Shown here: piece by piece, positions 10,445-22,203 of the stretch | Numbering within the stretch: the stretch's first letter is position 1 | Layout of the letters: each line of letters opens with the position of its first letter | Assembly (NCBI GenBank): GCA_021464245.1 | Contig: JADCRB010000001.1 | Span: 2,163,345-2,227,344, forward strand | DNA from: Carallia brachiata | Taxonomy: Eukaryota > Streptophyta > Magnoliopsida > Malpighiales > Rhizophoraceae | Direction of reading: 5' to 3' | DNA: 64,000 nt | Notes under the pieces: model-generated | Seen by the model: the letters and a program-made list of their open reading frames with translations, nothing else | Databases searched by the model: none | What the model was told of the DNA's origin: nothing | Program-made: the position numbers and the translations under genes

Positions 10445-12175
10445 AAACCAGTTTACTAATATTTACTCGACGGCTACATAATAAACTGGCTTTAGGAGGG
10501 TTTGCTGCCCAACTAAGGTCCAGCACAAATGAACCCCAATTTAGGTTCTATTTGAGTTATCTGTTGAATGTTATTGTTATTTATTATTATTATTAGTTAT
10601 TGATTACTATTACTGATTGCTGATTCTTATTTACTGTTATTAATTGTTGATAAAACTAATGAAATTTTTAGTTAATTTTATAGTAACTGTTACTGTTCAA
10701 TAATGAAATATATAATTTAGACATATAACTTATGTAGATATATTATATTGAAAATTTTATTTTTATATTTTTAGCATAATATTTTATAAATAATATTAAG
10801 AATTATTTTACTTAATTTTTAACTTTTTTTAAAAAAATATTAATGTTTACTAAATGATAAAAATTATTATATTTGAGATTTTTTTATAAGTGTCAGTATT
10901 AAAAAAATTAAAGTGAAAAAATATTATTTCAGAATAGTTAAAAAAAGATATTTATATAAATTATATAAATAATAATAAAATAAAATAACATATTTAATTT
11001 ATGTGGTAAGTAAAAAAAATAATAGTAAAATTATATAAATATTTTTTAAGGGTAATTTAGTTCATATAAATTATTATTAATATTAAAAAATAAAAAATAA
11101 TCTAAAAAACATCAATCAACTGTTATTAGGGAGTCAAATAAAAAAATAAGTAGAATCAAATAATAATATTAAAAAATTTACTAAATATCTATCTTCCTAT
11201 TTTTTAAAATAAAATATAAATACACTCCTTCAAAAATTTACTCCAACACCTTATTATTACAGGCAAGTTGACTTTTCCACAAATTCCAAGTTTTCAACTA
11301 ACTTTAGGTTAGACTGTTAGAGTGGGCATTCTTTTTTTTTTTTTTTGACATAAAAAAGTGGGCATGCCTCGCTTTTTATTTATTTATTATGGGAACATTT
11401 TTTGCCAATAAAATAAAAAAGCAGGTTGTATCCAAGAATTTAAGAAAAGTGTGAATAATGCAAAGGATTACATTATAACCATTATCGGATCATATGTATC
11501 TTTAATCGAGAAGACAAGAACACATAAAGTTTTGTATTTGAAATTATGCTCAAATATAATGATGTTTAAAATTTTTATACCATTATATTTAGATATAACT
11601 TCGAATAAAAACGTTATAGTGCCCTGCTTTTTTTTTGCTTTAATCAAATAAAATTTGGAACCCGATGCTACTAGATCGCAACATTCGTGTTCTTTTCTTT
11701 TATTTACTGGCACTGACACACGGGCACAACACGTCACACGTGAAAATTCTATGGGAAAATATGAGTAAGAAGATATTAGCCCAAAAAAGTGGAAAAAAAT
11801 GAAAGAGAGAAGTTGAAGCAGCAGAGGGAAGCAGAAGAATATGAGAAAGGAAGAATTATTTTAGTGTCCGTTGCGTTTGCCAGAGACACAAGATAAACAG
11901 TCCGATCGCGAGAATAATTAACAACGATTTTGCTCGTAGCAAAAATTTTTATCTTTTATTTTATAATTGCTGTTTACGTGACAGATGTTGATTAGTTATC
12001 AAAAAAATTGAATATCAAAAATATTACAAAAATATTATTAAAAAGTATTAATGTATTAATTTTTTATTAATATTTATAAAAAAAATAAAAAATAACTATA
12101 TGTAACAAAAGCCCTAATTAACAATCATCGGAAACTCGGAGAGAGTTTTTTTCGGCTGTTTGTGTAATATATGGG
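10445..12175. repeat. tandem copy B of the NHX upstream unit
   Basis: Direct, diverged copy of 13076-14580. Matching parts are 10445-10545 (TTTACTCGACGGCTACATAA, GGAGGGTTTGCTGCCCAACT), 11255-11480 (ATTACAGGCAAGTTGAC, TTTTCAACTAACTTTAGGTT), and 11655-11924 (TTGGAACCCGATGCTACTAG to GCGAGAATAATTAACAAC), then 12115-12175 (TAATTAACAATCATCGGAAA). Relative to copy C it carries two insertions: about 700 bp at about 10545-11255 (AT-rich) and 190 bp at 11925-12114. Confidence 0.75.
11925..12114. mobile_element. 190-bp MITE-like insertion with 10-bp target duplication and preserved empty site
   Basis: Flanked by TAATTAACAA at 11915-11924 and 12115-12124. The duplicated copy C has the uninterrupted sequence with a single TAATTAACAA at 14526-14535 and continues into ATCATCGGAAA, exactly as on the right flank here. 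Ends are weakly inverted (CGATTTTGCTCG / GGGCTTTTGTTAC). A 10-bp duplication points to a Mutator-like origin, but the weak inverted ends leave the superfamily open. Confidence 0.7.
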
Positions 12176-12179
12176 GGAG

Positions 12180-13075
12180 CAGAACGCTGTTTCACGAGAC
12201 TTATCAGTCTCTTTTTAAAAAAAATTATGATTGGAAAAAAACTACATAAGCATAAATATAAAATTAATATATATTATAAAAAATATATTAAATTAAAAAA
12301 ATAAATAATATCCATTATGATTTTACAGTAAAAGCAAAATTATGTAGCTTGCATGGTAATATATTAAATTTAAAAATAAATAAATTGTTGAATTAACAAC
12401 ATATTTTTTTATGTGTCACAAATTATGTAGTTGTATAGTAATATCCATTATAATTTTGCGGTAAAAGCAAATTTCTTTAGTTATTAGACAATAATATATA
12501 ATTATTATTTTTACTTACTTTTTTTAAATTATAATACTCATAATTCTATATTATATAAATTTAAATTTAAATAAATCTCATTTAGTACAGTATAATTTAA
12601 TAAGCTAAAAAAATATAAATTAAACTAAAAAATATTTTATTTTAATAAATAAATAAATAAATAATACAAAATAAACGAAGACTCAATAATAATAACTGAA
12701 TTACTTAAAACACTTTTAACTGAGAAGCAACGGTGGATAAGCGGGGCCAGTCCGACCGGAAAACCAATATGGTAATCGGACCGCCAGCGGCTTTTATTAC
12801 TGCGAGTCCGATGCCGGGAAGTTTTTTGGAGTTTTCAACGACATCGAATCGAAATGGTCTGTAATTGGGTGCTTCATCGTTGTTTTTTCTTAGCCTATGA
12901 AAGAGGATCTCTGAGTCTGACTGCGGTTCATAGTTTTAGAAGAAGCAAGCCAATTGGTCTTCTTGCAGCCAGAAATTGTTCCTTCTTTCCCAACAACAAC
13001 AGTGAAGAAGGTAGCCGTGACAGACTGCGAGAAGCACGGAAACAAACGGAAAGAGACAATCAGTCTCACTCCTCT
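12180..13075. other. AT-rich intergenic spacer
   Basis: 12180-12720 is very AT-rich with internal near-repeats (ATATCCATTATGATTTTACA / ATATCCATTATAATTTTGCG). 12720-13075 is of more even composition and includes an open frame from 12854 with no recognisable family. No gene called. Confidence 0.4.
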
Positions 13076-14580
13076 CCTTTACTGGTATTTATTCGATGGC
13101 TATATAATGAACTGGTTGTGCAACATTCTTTTTGGTCGACAAGCAGGCAACTTAAAGTTGCAAATATTTGGATGATAGTCATTTATATATCAAAGCCAAA
13201 AAGTGAAAACTTCTCTTAAAATATGTCTTTGTTAGATTTCAAATTTTGAAATTTATCAATGAAATTTATTTAGAGTCAGTCTAATTATCAATTAAACTAA
13301 TTCACGATATTACTTTGCAATATTCTTTAAACAGAATAAAAATGTAAAAAATAACACCGATTTAACTAAAGTGATACTCAAACTCTCGCACCTCTTAAAA
13401 TCTTTCAATAATTTGAAGGCTACTTATTTTAAGTGGACAAAAATGCTTATATGCCATGTCATGTCTTTTTGACTTGTATTTTCTCTTTTTTTTTTATTAA
13501 TTGAATGACTAATATCTAATTATTACCTATGTAAAAAAGAAAAGAATAAAAGTGCAAAAAGGACATAGGAGGGTTTGCCGCGCAATATGGTCCAGCACAC
13601 ATGAAACCCAATTTAATTACAGGCAAGTTGACCTTCCGACAATTCCCAGTTTTCAACTGACTTTAGGTTTAGACAGTTATCGCGGGCATGCCTCGATTTT
13701 ATTTATTTATTATGGGAGTATTTCTCGTCAATAAATTGAGAAAACGGATGGCATGCAAGAGTCCTCTATTTAAAGAAGATGTAAACAATGCAAAAAAATT
13801 ACAAGATGATTATTATCTAGAATGATTAAAAGAAGATTATAATAAATGACTCTCAACTTAACGTTGTAAAAAATCACTATGAGATCAGGCGCATTTTTAA
13901 TTAAAGGATTAATATAAAAATTTACAAATTTTGTGTAAAATGATAAATTTAATATTAATTTACAAAAAATAATAATTTACTTTTCATAAAATTTTTTTGT
14001 AATAAATCTAACAAATTGTGATTTTTTATAAATAAAATCTGTATGTCTCAATAATATAATAATTATACACGTTAACATTTAATAATACATATAATTATTA
14101 CGTGAACAAAACATATAAATTTTATTTAAAAAATTTTACAATATTTTAAATTTATTATAAAATTAAAAAATATAAATTTTTAATTTTTAAAATTAATAAT
14201 AAATTTATTATTTTACACAAAATTGTAAATTTTTTTTAATATTAAGTAACCCTCCATCAAATAATATTTGGAACCTGATGCTTCTAGATCACAACATTCT
14301 TGTTCTTTTCTTTTATTGACTGGCACTGGCACACGGGCACCGCGCCTCACACGTGGAAATTCAATGGGAAGAATATGATTTAGAGTAATATTAGCCCAAA
14401 AAAGTGGAAAAAATGAAAGAGAGAAGTTGAAGCAGCAGAAGGAAGCAGAAGAATGTGAGAAAGGAAGAATTGTGTTAGCGTCCGTTACGTTTGCTAGAGA
14501 CAGCTGATAAACAGTCCAATCGCGAGAATAATTAACAATCATCGGAAAAAAACTCGTAGAGAAAGTTCTTTTTGGCTGTT
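13076..14580. repeat. tandem copy C of the NHX upstream unit, adjoining the gene
   Basis: The copy that lies directly upstream of the NHX start codon. Blocks: 13076-13130 (TATTTATTCGATGGCTATAT), 13556-13740, 13756-13810 and 14268-14580 (TTGGAACCTGATGCTTCTAG to CATCGGAAAAAAACTCGTAG). It contains the MITE at 13905-14252. The 14268-14580 part is likely the NHX promoter and 5' UTR. The presence of the same block in copy B is evidence for a local duplication that did not keep a second coding region. Confidence 0.7.
13905..14252. mobile_element. AT-rich MITE (copy 2 of the 6209-6590 family)
   Basis: Left arm TTTACAAATTTTGTGTAAAA then GATAAATTTAATATTAATTT is matched by the reverse complement of the right end (TTTACAATTTTGTGTAAAAT, AATAAATTTATTATTAATTT). 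It lies within copy C. No coding capacity. Confidence 0.6.
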
Positions 14581-14607
14581 TGGCTCCTAGGAATCAACGG
14601 TCCAAAG

Positions 14608-17600
14608 ATGGGTTTGGGGTTGGAGGAAGCCCCGATACCGCCGATTGACTCGCATCCCGGCAACGAGCAGCAAGCCGCCGGAGTCGGCATCCTCCTCCAG
14701 ATCATGATGCTCGTCCTCTCCTTCGTCCTCGGCCACGTTCTCCGGCGCCACAAATTCTATTATCTCCCCGAAGCCAGCGCCTCTCTTCTTATCGGTAATC
14801 TTCTTTTCTTTTTCTTTTCTTTTTGGTTTCTTGAAAAAGTAAATTCAAGAAAATTAGGGTTTCTTATTATTACTCATTCTTCCCTTGTTGTCTGCTTCCA
14901 GGTTTAATTGTTGGTATTCTTGCTGACGTCTCGGATACAGAGACAAGCATTAGGTTATTAGGTTTCTCTGCATTGCAATTTTTTTTGCAATTTTTTTTTT
15001 CTCTTTGCGGTTCTTTACTATCTGATGATCAAGAATCAACTAACTACTCGTTCTTTTCTCTCTCTCTCTTTTTTTCCCATTTTTTCTCTTCTTTGTATGT
15101 GTTTTTTTTCTGTCTGATGATCAAGAATCAACTAACTCGTAGTTCTTTGTTCTTTTTTTTTTTTTTGCGTTGTTGTGGTTGTAGGGCATGGTTTAATTTT
15201 CACGAGGAGTTCTTCTTCCTGTTTCTTCTACCTCCCATCATATTATATCCAAACTGTGATTTTTTTGTTCTTTTGTTTATGTATTTGTTTATCTGTTTCC
15301 TGTGTTTTATCTGCTTCAGTGATTTTAAGTGTTTGTTCGTACATTATTTTCCTTGACATTTGGGTTTCTTACTCAGTCGGGGTTCAGTCTATCACCTGTA
15401 AGTACAAGCCAACTGTCACCGCGGTTGTTCCTGTTTATTATCTTTATGCACACAGATTTTTGTGAAGTGGAATGATCTGTTTATGGTCTGTCTCATTGTT
15501 GTGCATTTTCCAGAAGCCCTTTTTTGATAACTTTGGAGCTATTGTCACGTTCGCCATCCTAGGAACATTTATAGCTTCAATGGTTACTGGCATTCTGGTG
15601 TAAGTACAAACATACACGTTTTTTGGCATTTACAATGGACCATAGCACCATTTGATTGAGAGATTTTTGGCCTCTTACTCTTTTCAACTGCTTTTGGTAC
15701 CAGTTACCTTGGTGGCCTGATTTTCCTCATGTACCGACTTCCATTTGTTGAATGTTTAATGTTTGGTGCTCTAATATCAGCAACAGATCCTGTTACTGTT
15801 CTGTCAATATTCCAGGTATTTACTGAACGTTTAAGTTAGAAAAAATTTGCAAATGTTGCAGGTCAATAAAGGCTATTAAGGAAATGACAAAATGTAGTTA
15901 TATGACAATTATTAATGATATCAATAATATAATGCACAAATACAGTTATAGGTGTATGTATGTGTTCTGCATACACTCAACTATATTGTCTTGTTATCGT
16001 TTGACTTTATCTTCTTTCTCCATACTTGTTTGGTAGTTTGTAAATACTGTATTTTGAGTTTACACATGAAACAAATTATTGCTTTACTATCCCCGATTGG
16101 TGAGAAGCATGTTCTCAGAAGTTGGTATGGAAGCATTATTCTGGAGTCATAGCTTGTTATTCATATATTAACAACTATATATTCATGTGTCAAATGTCTC
16201 TGCCTACTGTTTGATTCACTTTTACATAGCGCATGTTTGATGATCTCAACTGTAGGAACTTGGCACCGACGTGAACCTCTATGCTTTGGTGTTTGGAGAA
16301 TCTGTCTTGAATGATGCAGTAAGTTATATGTTGTTGCTGTTTTGAGTGTTTGTTTAATATACCTTTTTTTAAGCTAAATTATCTTCATTGGATGATGCGA
16401 TTTTTTTTTCTTTGTTGCACTTTTGGTAGATGGCTATATCCTTGTACAGGTACATAAAATTCATACGCTTGATTTCATTGCATCCGCGGTCCCTAAAAGT
16501 CAGTTGATATTGAGCAACATTTGTTGTGCAGGACGATGTCCCTGCTGAAAAGTCATGCGTCCTCGGAACATAATTTCATTATGGTGATTGTCGGGTTTCT
16601 TGAGACCTTTGTTGGCTCAATGTCGGCAGGTTGGCCTGACTTCTTATAGTACTTGTTGGATAAATGATATGCGTATGAGAGACATACATATATTTGCTTG
16701 CTATGTCTATGAAAGTCAATTTCAATGGGCTTCCAAGTTTTGCATCATAGCCTGAGAAACTCATTGTGTCATTTCAATTCAATTGTCTAACAGTGGTGAA
16801 GAATCTTATGCTTTGCTTTTTTGGTGAATTTTATTGGTATGGGAATCTGGATTTGAGAATAGGTTATCAGTGCTCCATGATGAAAGATGGCTGAGGAATG
16901 AAGGAAGTAGAAGCTTGCAGAAAGAAAATAAAATCAGTAGAAGAGTTGAGGAAAAGTTGACAATTTAAGGACCTAGTAAATATTTTGAGTTTTTTTTACC
17001 CCCTTAAAAAGAGTATTTGAGCAAATGTTATGACTTTCAGACAATCAATGAGATCAGGTTGAAGTATATGTGCATGTTGTAAAAGATGCAGGACAAAACA
17101 ATTATGTATAATTTACATGTTTAGTTTATATGGTGGAGTTAGCAAGATTCTATACCATGCTCTAGTGTAACAACAATGATATGCATTTCATTTCAGTGGG
17201 ATGATATTTCACTTTTCTATGCTTCTGATGTGGACTGAAATTGGTTCTCTTGAATTTACGATTACTATGTATGACCTAGTTTTATGTCCACCTTAAGATT
17301 TCTGAAAATTCATTACATCTTCATTTTGCAGGTGTGGGAGTTGGATTTACTTCTGCATTGATATCCTTTTCTATCTTTTGTTCTTTACATGATTGTTTTC
17401 ATCTTCTGGATTGTTACATGTTAATGGGTAAGTGTGAAACCTTAATTCCCAGCACCTTTTCAAGTATGCTGGATTAGATATTGACAAGTGAGTATCCAAA
17501 ACTTTGCCATTCCATGGTTTTCTTATGGTTTTACATATATGGGAAAGTTCTGATAGAACATTTCTTTGTTGCTTTCTCCTCAGTCTTCAGAACCTGGAGT

Positions 17601-20600
17601 GCTGCCTTTTTGTTCTCTTTCCTTATTTTTCGTAAGTTGTCCTTTGGGCAAGTTCTTTCATGTTCTGGATTCTTTTATCATTGTCAGATAAGTGGTGCAA
17701 TTTATTGTGAATCTTTCTTTATCATTATAGATACATGCTTGCGGAAGGTCTTGGTCTCTCTGGTATTGTGTCAATATATTCACCGGAATTGTAAGTGGTT
17801 TAATATAATATTGACTGCGAAATTAACCAATAGTAATGGAGTAATGATATTAAGATGACACGTTGTTTTTCTAGGTCATGAAGCATTATACCTACTCAAA
17901 CTTGTCAGAGAATTCTCAGCGGTTTGTTTCAGCATTTTTTGATCTTATATCATCCCTAGCAGAGACATTTGTGTAAGGCCTTACTTTTTGCCTTTTCTGT
18001 TAGTGATTGAAAATATTAAATACTACATGCAATACCCCACCTGATGTTGACTTGCTCATCCAATTGCAGGTTTATTTACATGGGTTTTGATATTGCAATG
18101 GAAAAGCATAGCTGGTCTCATGTGGGATTTATCTTTTTTTCTATTGTATCCTTTTGTTTTTCCAGCTGACTTGACCACAGAAATTTTTTGAAAGAAAAGA
18201 CAATATGTTTCGCCTTAACTTGCTCTATGATTATGTTAGATGTTCATCGGAATTGCAAGGTAAGCATGTTCTATGTGATAATGATATGTTTCTTTAACCT
18301 GTAAGTTTAAAATGTAGTTCGTTATCATCAGTTTACCCATCAGATACATTTTAGTATCTTAGTTTTCTTTTTTGTAGTACATGTTTTTATTTTAAACTTG
18401 TTAATCACATTGCAACTGATGATGTTACAGGGCAGCAAATGTCTTTTCATGTGCATATTTGGTCAATTTGGCTCGACCCATACATCGTCATATACCTTTG
18501 AGATATCAGAAAGCACTTTGGTATAGTGGTAAGAAACTGAACTCACTGACCATAAGAATCCTTGCTTGTTCTGATGTTTCCAATTCGAATGGATTATTGG
18601 CATAAAGCAGGACTCCGAGGGGCTATGGCTTTTGCTCTTGCTCTGCAATCTGTCCACGATCTTCCAGAAGGACATGGCCAGACCATATTTACTGCCACCA
18701 CCACCATAGTTGTATTGTCGGTAAGCAAGCTAGCTCTTTTTCATAAAGTAAACTTTGTGCTAATGCTAAGTAAATTTTAGGACGTGGCCAGATCAAAATG
18801 TAGTGCATTACTTTGTAAGAATTTGACAACAGCAATCTCACGATGCTAATAGTACACTTTTACACTGTATTTTATGAACTTCTCTGAAAACTTGATCTGA
18901 TTTTTTGATAACCTACAAAACATTCAATTCTTGCTCGGAGTACCAACAGAGGTCTAGAAATGCGTGAAACTATTGAAGGCTAGAGATTGGAGAAGTGGAA
19001 TGCTGCTCAAATGATGTTTTTTGTTTCAATTCGCATATAACGACCTTAACATAATGTATGCCAACTGAATCAAAACATTTTATTAAGATAGTTGACCTTT
19101 AAAAGTCTGTTACATATTGATCACATAAGTCAACCTCAAGAAAGCACCCTTTGGGCACACAGAACACATGAAAAAATCTAACCTCGGCTTTGCCAAGAAA
19201 AATTGGTTTGTACAAATTTTGTACATTCATTTAGTGTGATTAAATCTATGGAAACTTGTTCTTGCCTCAATATTTACATGATCTTGAGATCTCAACATCT
19301 CGGTTGATGAATTTTTTATCACATCTGCATTGTTGCACTCATTCAAACATGGTTTATTGCTAGATTTGAAACCTTAGGTGTGATTCATGATTGTCTAGTT
19401 TCTCTCATCGAGTTGTGCATACATCGTGCATAAAGAAGGAATTCCTTTGAGCTTATTTGACCTTTTTGCATCAGAGTTCAAGCCCACGGTTTGTGAAATC
19501 TAAATGATGTTTCAGGTGCTGTTAATTGGAGGTTCAACAGGTACAATGCTAGAAGCATTGCAAGTTGTTGGTGATGGCCATGATAGCCCCTTAGCCGAGG
19601 TAAGTCCTGCCAGAAATAATTTAATATCTTTTCTCAGTTTGTATGAGAAAGCACGTATATCTATCGTTCCAGACAAATCTGGATTTAAAAATTATTCTTG
19701 CATTAATAGTAATAGCAATGAAGAGGGCCCAAGACTTCCTACTGCGTTGGGCAGCTCATGTTGGCTTAAATATGAGACAAGACTTGCATATAAAAGTTAT
19801 AACTTGAAGCATGGTCAAATAGCTTACTCAAGGGATTGTGGTCAGCTAGCACTTGTTCCCTATTTTGCTGATATTGGCCTTTGGCACCGGCACTGTACAC
19901 TTGAATTTTAACATTGTGCCTTTTGTAGATGAGCGCACTTGGTCGTGGAATTTTGGTAGCAATTGCCTGAATTTTTTAAGTGGGGTTTTACCACTGGACT
20001 GACTGAAAATTTTTCTGCTGCAACCTGAAGCAAGCCAGATATAATAATACTGCTGAGTCTTTCTGACCCTATCCAAGCCTGGTTCTAATTGGCTATGCGC
20101 ACATTAGCTTGTTTGCAATCTACATAAAACTGTTCATAAGTGATCCAAATTTCTTCTTGGTTTGTGACAACTGTGGACTCTTTAGACTTTGGCATTATGT
20201 GTTGGAATTCTCCCTGATGTTAATGCTAGTGTGGCAATTACACATTGTTGTGTGGGGAGCTAGATGAGTGAAAGGCATATGCCACTTGCTATCATGCTGA
20301 AATATTGGCTGCTTGCCTGAAATTGCAGAACTTCCATGTTCACTCAAGTCAATGATTTTCAATAATTTATGATGGAGTTATGATCAATTATTGACCTTTT
20401 TATCTAATATGATATTGCAGAATTTTGAGGGGAACAATGGTTACTTGGCTTCCTCTTATGATGAGGGGGCAACATCAGGGAATAGGTTGAAGATGAAACT
20501 CAAAGAGTTCCACAAAAGGTAAGTATTTTAGTTCACTGCTGCATCCTGTGACTATCTGGCGTTCAGTTGATTTCTTTAGAAGTAATTATGTGTTTATTAA

Positions 20601-21054
20601 CGGTCTCTCTTTTTCCCACCCAACAGTGCAACATCATTCACAGCTTTAGATAAAAATTACCTCACCCCATTCTTCACAAGTCAGAATGGAGACGAAGAAG
20701 AGCATGGTAAACTCACTGGCTAACAAAGTACAAGATATTATTGTACAATCCAATGCCTCTTGTGGATTTTCTGTTTTTCCCAGTCATTATTGTGATTATA
20801 TAGAAATCTGTTAATTGAAATTTGATCCTGATTCAACTTCTACTCCTCTTTTGCCTGATTCATTGAACTAATATGGGATCATGTCTTTTGTGATAGCAAA
20901 TATGTCCAGGACTTCTTATGCCGATATTATCATTTTTGGTCTGTTCTGAAATGTTTGCATGTCGATCACCTGTGCTTCATGTTAACTGTTCGAATGTGCA
21001 ACAGATGATCCAAGGCCAAGTTCTAGAAGAGGGAGTTTCTATGATCGTGACTAA
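14608..21054 (+). CDS. NHX6: endosomal Na+(K+)/H+ antiporter, NHX5/NHX6 class
   Basis: Twenty-two exons: 14608-14794, 14902-14953, 15185-15244, 15373-15397, 15514-15599, 15704-15815, 16256-16318, 16430-16449, 16532-16629, 17332-17360, 17456-17487, 17584-17631, 17731-17790, 17875-17972, 18070-18145, 18240-18259, 18431-18528, 18611-18720, 19516-19599, 20421-20518, 20627-20706, 21005-21054 (TAA). All phases agree except exon 13, which is 60 nt where 61 is expected, breaking IVSILFTGIV near 17771-17780. With that base the protein would be about 528 aa, normal for the class. Visible marks: N-terminal [19 protein letters not shown] membrane segment, [18 protein letters not shown] (amiloride-type region), [13 protein letters not shown] and FGESVLNDA of the transport core, and [12 protein letters not shown]. 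These exchangers set pH and K+ in Golgi, trans-Golgi and prevacuolar compartments and act in vacuolar trafficking. Three introns are U12-type. Arabidopsis has two paralogues, NHX5 and NHX6; I cannot separate them here. Confidence 0.93.
15021..15137. repeat. 25-bp direct repeat in NHX intron 2
   Basis: TCTGATGATCAAGAATCAAC plus TAACT occurs at 15021 and again at 15113, a 92-bp period, each followed by pyrimidine-rich sequence. A small tandem duplication inside the intron. Confidence 0.75.
15245..15372 (+). other. U12-type AT-AC intron (NHX intron 3)
   Basis: Begins ATATCC at 15245 and ends TTAC at 15372. A branch-site match TTCCTTGAC lies at 15349-15357, about 15 nt from the end. Joining 15244 to 15373 gives PPIIFQSGFSL in frame, while no GT-AG pair there does. 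Positions +7 to +9 (AAA) depart from the usual T run. Confidence 0.85.
17361..17455 (+). other. U12-type AT-AC intron (NHX intron 10)
   Basis: Begins with the canonical ATATCCTTTT at 17361 and ends CAGCAC at 17455, with a branch-like ACCTTAAT at 17439-17446, about 10 nt upstream. The join reads [15 protein letters not shown], as expected for the family. Confidence 0.88.
18146..18239 (+). other. U12-type GT-AG intron (NHX intron 15)
   Basis: 5' site GTATCCTTTT at 18146, branch-like CCTTAAC at 18213-18219, 3' end TTAG at 18239. The join reads FFSIMFIGIAR. The branch-to-acceptor distance (about 21 nt) is longer than usual. Confidence 0.75.
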
Positions 21055-22203
21055 TTCTCTGTCGTGGACAAGTACTTGAGGAGGAAAAAAAAAAAAAAAA
21101 ACAAATGATATCATATCAGCAGTGTAGATGATTTAGAGATGACAGCAGCGGAATGCACTCCAGCATTAGATGGGAGAACACACTGGAGCTATGCACATAT
21201 TATTGCCACTCCGTGCTCTCCTGTATACAGTTAAGCTAGATGTTCGATGGATGAGATACTTCCGTGCGCTTATGCGTATATAAGCACAGTTGACTTGTAG
21301 GCTCATTTTCTATGGGACTCGGTGCCTCACATTCTTGCATGTAGCAGAATTGATGCCTCACATCCTTCTTTTACCTTAATGACGACGCTATTTGGAAATG
21401 ATGTGGTTGTGAGCAGTGAGTTCTTTTGACTTTCTCTGTTGGTTTCAATTTCTTGAAGTCGACGAAGGGAATCGGAAGGGAATATGGAAAACAAAACCGG
21501 ATGCTCCATTATTTCTAGTTAGTTGTGTCTTGTTGGATTTGGTCGACTTTTCATTAGTACTTAAATGCCCACAGTCACTTCGAGAAATATTACGTAAAAG
21601 CCATCATTGCTCAACTTGTAGTCTTCCACTTCATATTTTTGAAGGGTGATCAATTGTAGATTTAAGGTCAAATCGCTTAGATATTCGTTTGAGAGTTATT
21701 GAGTTGTAATCTTTGATAGAAGGTAGGGAGCATGGAGGGTATGGAGTATGAAAATAATAAAAATTATTTTTATTATAATTTATAATTTAATGAGTTTTTT
21801 ATTAGCAAATAAAAAGATCGAAGACAAAAAAAAAAAAAGAGGGTGGACGAGCAATCTTTTTTGAATAAATTTTGTCCGAAGAAAAACGCCATTGTAAATT
21901 ATCATCACAAGAGATTTTATACATTTGCGAAAAAAGGAAAAAGAAAAAGGAAAATATCGCTAGCTCGGAAAACATCGGGGCCCGGGGGGTCACCAACTCG
22001 GAAAAATGTCGTGGGCCAAGAGTCCAGGCCCAAAGTCATACCACTTTTGAAAAAATATAACCGTTACATGCAACGGCTAGTGCTGTTTCCCAATCCCCCT
22101 TTGCCCGCAAAATGGCCCCTTTCTCACGCACAAACGCATGTAATCTGTCCATCTTTTGTTAATTCAAGCTGTTTGGCCGCACCACCCGCTCAAGAATCTT
22201 AAC
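21055..22203. other. NHX 3' UTR and spacer to the QWRF gene
   Basis: 21055-21400 is probably NHX 3' UTR. 21740-21840 is AT-rich. Short frames such as 21843-22202 and the part of a longer frame before 22204 show no family features. 22050-22203 is likely promoter and 5' UTR of the next gene. Confidence 0.45.

Noticed and set aside
15175..15465. Long frame through NHX exon 3 and intron 3
   Set aside because: Its start is out of frame with the antiporter; the splice model with an AT-AC intron explains the conserved residues.
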